A stretch of DNA of 8,325 nt from Verrucomicrobiota bacterium (GTDB lineage Bacteria > Verrucomicrobiota > Verrucomicrobiia > Limisphaerales > UBA1096): assembly GCA_015658765.1 (NCBI GenBank), contig DQOE01000341.1, forward strand, positions 1-8,325, written 5' to 3'. This document shows positions 5,076 to 8,325 of this stretch, piece by piece (the first letter of the stretch is position 1; each line of letters opens with the position of its first letter). The notes beneath the pieces are model-generated. The model saw only the letters and a program-made list of their open reading frames with translations, had not been told where the DNA came from and did not search any database. A program made the position numbers and the translations under genes.

Positions 5076-6671
5076 TTGATCGGTGCAAAACAACTTGGCC
5101 AAGCGCGTTGGCTGCTGGCGGCGATGGTGGGGCTGGCGTTGGCACTGGCTTTCCCGGAGCCGCGCTGGCTTGGCCTCGCCTGGCTCGTGCCGGGCGCCTG
5201 GCTGGCGGTCGTTGCCGGGGAGCGGCGGTGGCGCTTGTTCGGCCTGGCCTTTGTTGCGGCGGTGGTCTTTCGGTTGGTTTCGCTGCGGTTCCTGCTGAAC
5301 ATGCCGCACGCTGCCGGGGCGATTAGCGGCTGGCTGGCGCTCAGTTTTTATTCGGCGCTGTATCCCGCGGCTTGGGCGTGGATTTGCGGCGGTTGGCTGC
5401 GGGACGGCTTGTCCAAGCTGCAATGGCCGTGGTTTCGGCGGCTTGGCTTTGGGCTGTTCGCAGCCGCAGCCTGGGTGGGATCGGAGATGTTGCAGGCGCG
5501 GGTGCTCGGCGGCTACCCGTGGAACTTTCTTGGAGTCAGCCAGTTTGAAAACCTGCCGCTGATCCAAATCGCCTCGGTGGCCGGCGTGTACGGCGTGTCG
5601 TTTTTGGTGGTGTGGGCGTCGGTGAGCCTGCTGTTCGCCGTGCTGCAAATCCGCCGCTCGCCCGCCAACCCTTGGTCGTGGACGGCCGATGTGGCCCTGC
5701 CGTTGCTGACGCTTGGCTTGGTTTGTGGCTGGGGCTTTTTTCGTGTCGCCAAAGTGCCGCCGCCGGCGAACAAGCTGGCCGTCGCGCTGGTGCAGCCGAG
5801 CATCCCACAGCAGTTGATTTGGCAAAGCGGCACCGGCGACGAGCGCTTGGCCAAGGTGCTGGAGCTGTCGCGGCTGGCGTTGGCCACCAAGCCGGATTTG
5901 CTGGTTTGGCCGGAGGCTTGCGCGCCGATCTCGGCGGAGCGATGGCCGGAAGTTTTTGACATGGTGAAGTCGAGCGGCGTGACGCTGCTCTTCGGCGCGG
6001 ATGATGTCGAGCGGGGTGCGGACGAAGTTCGCTATTTCAACAGCGCCGTTTTTCTGACGCCTGACGGCCCGCAGTTGCCGAGCTATCGCAAGCGGCGGCT
6101 GGTCATGTTTGGCGAGTACATCCCGTTCGAGAAGGCGCTGCCGTTCATGAAATATTTGTCGCCGATCGGCGGCAGTTTTTCCGCCGGGACGGAGCCGGTG
6201 CAGTTCACGCTGCCGGACGGCGAACACACGATCGCGCCGTTGATCTGTTTCGAGGACTCGTTCCCGCACGGCGGCCGCGAGCACGTGTCGCCGGAGACAG
6301 ACTTGCTGGTGAACCTGACCAACGACGGCTGGTTTGGCACCGGACCGGAGCAGTGGCAGCACGCGGCCAACGCCGTCTTTCGCGCGGTGGAGAACGGCGT
6401 GCCGCTGGTCCGCTGTGCCAACAACGGGTTGACGTGCTGGATCGGCCCGCTTGGCCAAGTGCGGCAGTTTTACGGGCAGGAGAGCGGCGATATTTACGGA
6501 GCCGGGTTTGTGTCGTTCGAGGTGCGGCTTGGCCAACCGCTTGGCCGGACAGTTTACAACCAGCACGGCGACGTTTTTGGCTGGGCCTGTTTTGGCTGGG
6601 CGCTGGGCGTCACCGGGGTTCGCCGCGTTCGCGCCAAGCGGAGGCTCCACACCGGTGGGCGAATCGGTTAA
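4998..6671 (+). CDS. lnt: Apolipoprotein N-acyltransferase, up to 557 aa
   Basis: Lnt adds the third acyl chain to the N-terminal Cys of lipoproteins at the inner membrane. The N-terminal half has about six to seven hydrophobic segments (from WLLAAMVGLALALAF at 38-52 to VALPLLTLGLVCGWGFF at 232-248). The periplasmic nitrilase-type domain carries Glu306 in LLVWPEA, Lys365 in SYRKRRLVMFGEYIPFE and Cys417 in PLICFED. These match the Glu-Lys-Cys triad of the family. NDGWFGTGPEQWQHAANAVF and CANNGLT are also typical, and a last membrane helix lies at about 525-541. GTG 4998 is the first start after the upstream stop, but TTG 5076 (residue 27) would fit the usual N-terminus better. The DUF58 gene follows after 24 nt. 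Confidence 0.93.
   Translation: MTAARAVRKPKAGRSTQHLSSGNLPALIGAKQLGQARWLLAAMVGLALALAFPEPRWLGLAWLVPGAWLAVVAGERRWRLFGLAFVAAVVFRLVSLRFLLNMPHAAGAISGWLALSFYSALYPAAWAWICGGWLRDGLSKLQWPWFRRLGFGLFAAAAWVGSEMLQARVLGGYPWNFLGVSQFENLPLIQIASVAGVYGVSFLVVWASVSLLFAVLQIRRSPANPWSWTADVALPLLTLGLVCGWGFFRVAKVPPPANKLAVALVQPSIPQQLIWQSGTGDERLAKVLELSRLALATKPDLLVWPEACAPISAERWPEVFDMVKSSGVTLLFGADDVERGADEVRYFNSAVFLTPDGPQLPSYRKRRLVMFGEYIPFEKALPFMKYLSPIGGSFSAGTEPVQFTLPDGEHTIAPLICFEDSFPHGGREHVSPETDLLVNLTNDGWFGTGPEQWQHAANAVFRAVENGVPLVRCANNGLTCWIGPLGQVRQFYGQESGDIYGAGFVSFEVRLGQPLGRTVYNQHGDVFGWACFGWALGVTGVRRVRAKRRLHTGGRIG
5094..5103. repeat. CTTGGCCAAG iterated palindrome, perfect copy
   Basis: It lies at the 5' end of lnt and continues as CGCGTTGG, so it matches the longer form CTTGGCCAAGCGC-TTGG with one inserted G. 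It is read as LGQ. Confidence 0.75.
5846..5855. repeat. CTTGGCCAAG iterated palindrome, perfect copy
   Basis: It lies inside lnt, read as LAK. Its reverse complement CCTTGGCCAAGCGCT matches the copy at 1636-1650 over 15 nt. Confidence 0.75.
6450..6459. repeat. CTTGGCCAAG iterated palindrome, perfect copy
   Basis: It lies inside lnt, read as LGQ (GPLGQVRQ). Confidence 0.75.
6528..6546. repeat. CTTGGCCAACCGCTTGGCC, extended copy with one mismatch
   Basis: It lies near the 3' end of lnt. It matches the extended form CTTGGCCAAGCGCTTGG at 16 of 17 positions and is read as LGQPLG. Confidence 0.7.
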
Positions 6672-6695
6672 GCTGCGGGCCGCGTTCGCGCCGTT

Positions 6696-7655
6696 ATGAT
6701 CCCAAGGGAGATTCTCAAAAAAATCCGGCAAATCGAGATTCGCACCAAGCGACTCGTCACCGAGACGTTGGCGGGGCAGTACCACAGCGCGTTCAAGGGG
6801 CAGGGGTTGCACTTCGAGGAGGTGCGCGAGTACACGCCTGGCGACGAGATCCGGTCGATCGACTGGAACGTCACCGCCCGGATGAATCAGCCGTTCGTCA
6901 AGGTGTACTCGGAGGAGCGCGAGTTGACGCTGATGCTGCTGGTGGACCTGAGCGGATCCGGCTTCTTTGGTTCGGTAGAGCAAACCAAGCGCGAGATCGC
7001 CGCCGAGTTGGCCTCGGTACTGGCTTTTTCCGCCATTCGTAACAACGACAAGGTTGGGCTGATCCTGTTTACAGACAAGGTCGAAAAATTTGTGCCGCCG
7101 AGGAAGGGCCGCTTCCACGTGCTGCGTGTGATCCGCGAGATTCTGTTTTTCGAGCCGGAAAACCGCGGCACCGACCTGAACGGTGCGCTGGAATTTCTCG
7201 GTCGCGTGGTGCCGCGCAAGGCGATCACCGTCTGCGTATCTGATTTTCTAGGGCAGACGAATCCGAGCCGAAGGGCGATGGACGCGCATCTGCGCCGGCA
7301 GGTGGTTCTCTCGGAGACTCTCGCGCAGACGTCGGCCACGGCGTTGCGACAGGCCAACCGCCGGCACGACGTGGTGGCGGTGCAGGTCACCGATCCGCGC
7401 GAACTCGACTTGCCGGATGTCGGCTGGGTGGTGTTGCAGGACGCCGAGACGGGGCAGGTCGTCGAGATCAACACCGGCGACGATCGCCGCCGCGAGGCCT
7501 ACGCCCAACGGCAGGCCGACGCGCAGGAGGAACTCGTGCGGCTGTTTCGCACCTCGGGCATCGACTCGATTCAGCTTCGCACCGATGAGCCATACATCAC
7601 GGCGCTCGAGCAATTTTTTGAGATGCGCCTGAAACGCCGGCATCTCGCTGCCTGA
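6696..7655 (+). CDS. DUF58 domain protein with von Willebrand A-like fold, 319 aa
   Basis: Residues 40-62 hold the DUF58 signature (FEEVREYTPGDEIRSID, then WNVTAR). Residues 84-89 are DLSGSG, a D-x-S-x-S metal-ion-dependent adhesion site. GTD (158-160) and VSDF (181-184) are candidates for the remaining metal ligands. Such proteins are usually encoded with a MoxR AAA+ ATPase and Bat-type VWA proteins, in clusters tied to envelope or stress functions. Exact roles are mostly unknown. There is no signal peptide or membrane helix, so it is probably cytoplasmic or membrane-associated. ATG 6696 follows lnt by 24 nt, and no Shine-Dalgarno is seen. Its TGA shares a base with the next ATG (TGATG), pointing to translational coupling. 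No MoxR gene lies upstream here. Confidence 0.92.
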   Translation: MIPREILKKIRQIEIRTKRLVTETLAGQYHSAFKGQGLHFEEVREYTPGDEIRSIDWNVTARMNQPFVKVYSEERELTLMLLVDLSGSGFFGSVEQTKREIAAELASVLAFSAIRNNDKVGLILFTDKVEKFVPPRKGRFHVLRVIREILFFEPENRGTDLNGALEFLGRVVPRKAITVCVSDFLGQTNPSRRAMDAHLRRQVVLSETLAQTSATALRQANRRHDVVAVQVTDPRELDLPDVGWVVLQDAETGQVVEINTGDDRRREAYAQRQADAQEELVRLFRTSGIDSIQLRTDEPYITALEQFFEMRLKRRHLAA

Positions 7656-8281
7656 TGCCGACGACCACCAGCACCAACTCCGCGGCCCTGGTTATGCCCG
7701 ATCCCGCCGACGCGACGAACGCCGCAGCTACGCAGGAAATCCCGGACATCCGGGGGCTGAAGGACGTGATTGACATCCCCACCGGCAACGAGTGGGTGTT
7801 GTGGCTGTTCGTCGCGGCAGCGGCGCTGGTGGTCGCCGGGGTCGCCGCTTGGTTTGTCCGCCGCCGCTTGGCCAGGCGCAGCGAAGAACTCGCCCCTCCC
7901 CCGCCGCCGCCGCCGCATGTCGTGGCGTGGGAGCGGCTGCAGCGTGCGCTTGGCCTGATCCACGAGGCCGAGCAGTTTTGCACGGAGGTGTCGCAAATCA
8001 TTCGCGTCTATCTTGAGGAGCGATTCAACCTTCACGCGCCGGACCGGACGACCGAGGAGTTTCTGCTTGAACTGCAGTCGAGCCAGCGCCTGGCTGGCGA
8101 ACACAAGCAATTGCTCGCCGATTTCCTCGGCGAGTGCGACATGGTGAAGTTCGCCAAGGCGGAGCCGCCGGAGCAGGAGTTGCGCAACCTCCACGAGGCC
8201 GCCAGCCGGTTGGTCGGCGAAACGCAGCCGAGTTTGCGCGAGGAAACCGTGGGCGAAGAGGAGGCCCCAGTGGAGCGATGA
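7655..8281 (+). CDS. DUF4381-like single-pass membrane protein, 208 aa
   Basis: A polar N-terminus is followed by one transmembrane helix (residues 46-68, EWVLWLFVAAAALVVAGVAA to FV), a basic stop-transfer stretch RRRLARR and a run of seven prolines (81-87). A helical domain then contains FCTEVSQIIRVYLEERFNL (108-126), TTEEFLLEL (132-140) and FLGECDMVKFAKAEP (157-171). These match the DUF4381 type of small membrane protein found between DUF58 and VWA (BatA/BatB) genes. It probably anchors or scaffolds that complex in the inner membrane; this is inference from context. The start overlaps the DUF58 stop (TGATG), and its own stop overlaps the next ATG (ATGA). The long N-terminal segment before the helix is Ala/Thr-rich with no signal cleavage site. 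Confidence 0.85.
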   Translation: MPTTTSTNSAALVMPDPADATNAAATQEIPDIRGLKDVIDIPTGNEWVLWLFVAAAALVVAGVAAWFVRRRLARRSEELAPPPPPPPHVVAWERLQRALGLIHEAEQFCTEVSQIIRVYLEERFNLHAPDRTTEEFLLELQSSQRLAGEHKQLLADFLGECDMVKFAKAEPPEQELRNLHEAASRLVGETQPSLREETVGEEEAPVER

Positions 8282-8325
8282 ACCTAGGCGACTTGAGAAT
8301 CGACAGCCCGTGGTGGCTGTTGCTG
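8278..8325 (+). CDS. Start of a probable BatA-type VWA membrane protein, 3' partial (16 codons)
   Basis: ATG 8278 overlaps the preceding stop (ATGA) and reads MNLGDLRIDSPWWLLL before the window ends. BatA-type proteins commonly begin with a short polar stretch, a Pro-Trp pair and a Leu-rich first membrane helix, which this fits. A GAGGAGG run lies 13 nt upstream and GGAG 2 nt upstream; neither is ideally spaced. The identification rests mainly on gene order after DUF58 and DUF4381, because too little sequence is present for a domain call. Confidence 0.5.
   Translation, partial: MNLGDLRIDSPWWLLL

Noticed and set aside
3896..5326. 476-codon plus-strand frame opposite the cyclophilin and ThuA-like genes
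   Set aside because: It is antisense to two genes with clear family motifs and has no recognisable domain; it is a high-GC shadow.
4905..7118. 737-codon open frame on the minus strand opposite lnt and part of DUF58
   Set aside because: Its translation is low-complexity Arg/Gln/Pro/His-rich and resembles no family, while lnt and DUF58 on the plus strand have intact catalytic and signature motifs. Third-position GC bias explains the lack of stops.

Overview
The window looks like chromosomal DNA of a GC-rich (roughly 60% by eye) bacterium of the Planctomycetota-Verrucomicrobiota group. The grounds are a planctomycete-type cytochrome c domain joined to leucine-rich repeats and YHS-like cysteine domains, a secreted ThuA-like protein, a TPR protein coupled to a Rieske protein, and a DUF58/DUF4381/von Willebrand cluster. 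I lean to Verrucomicrobiota from gene content alone. I see no rRNA, tRNA, CRISPR array, insertion sequence or integrase.

Layout: (a) 1-1308, 3' part of a large secreted or periplasmic-type protein: cytochrome c, then LRR, then a Lys/Glu linker, then two tandem Cys-rich domains. (b) 1309-1571, gene-less and repeat-rich, with a hairpin, a 43-bp nested palindrome and a three-unit ATCTGCG-like repeat. (c) 1572-2715, plus strand: a possible 28-codon ORF, TPR protein, Rieske protein and a 90-aa coiled-coil protein. (d) 4984 down to 2712, a four-gene minus-strand operon: ThuA-like protein, cyclophilin, a 70-aa unknown and a Nudix hydrolase. Its last stop codon overlaps the stop of the 90-aa gene. 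(e) 4998-8325, plus strand, divergent from (d): apolipoprotein N-acyltransferase (lnt), DUF58, DUF4381-like membrane protein, and the first 16 codons of what is probably a BatA-type protein.

Lnt would finish lipoprotein maturation in the inner membrane. The three genes after it resemble MoxR-associated Bat-type envelope or stress clusters, but no MoxR ATPase gene lies in the window. The minus-strand operon mixes one secreted protein with three apparently cytoplasmic ones.

The most unusual signal is at DNA level. The palindrome CTTGGCCAAG, core TTGGCCAA, recurs eight times by core match (five perfect 10-mers), in genes on both strands and just before a gene start. It is read in two different codon frames (LAK or LGQ). 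This suggests a HIP1-like iterated palindrome rather than a protein motif. Two of the copies make up much of the possible 28-codon ORF, whose stop overlaps the TPR start codon as TGATG.
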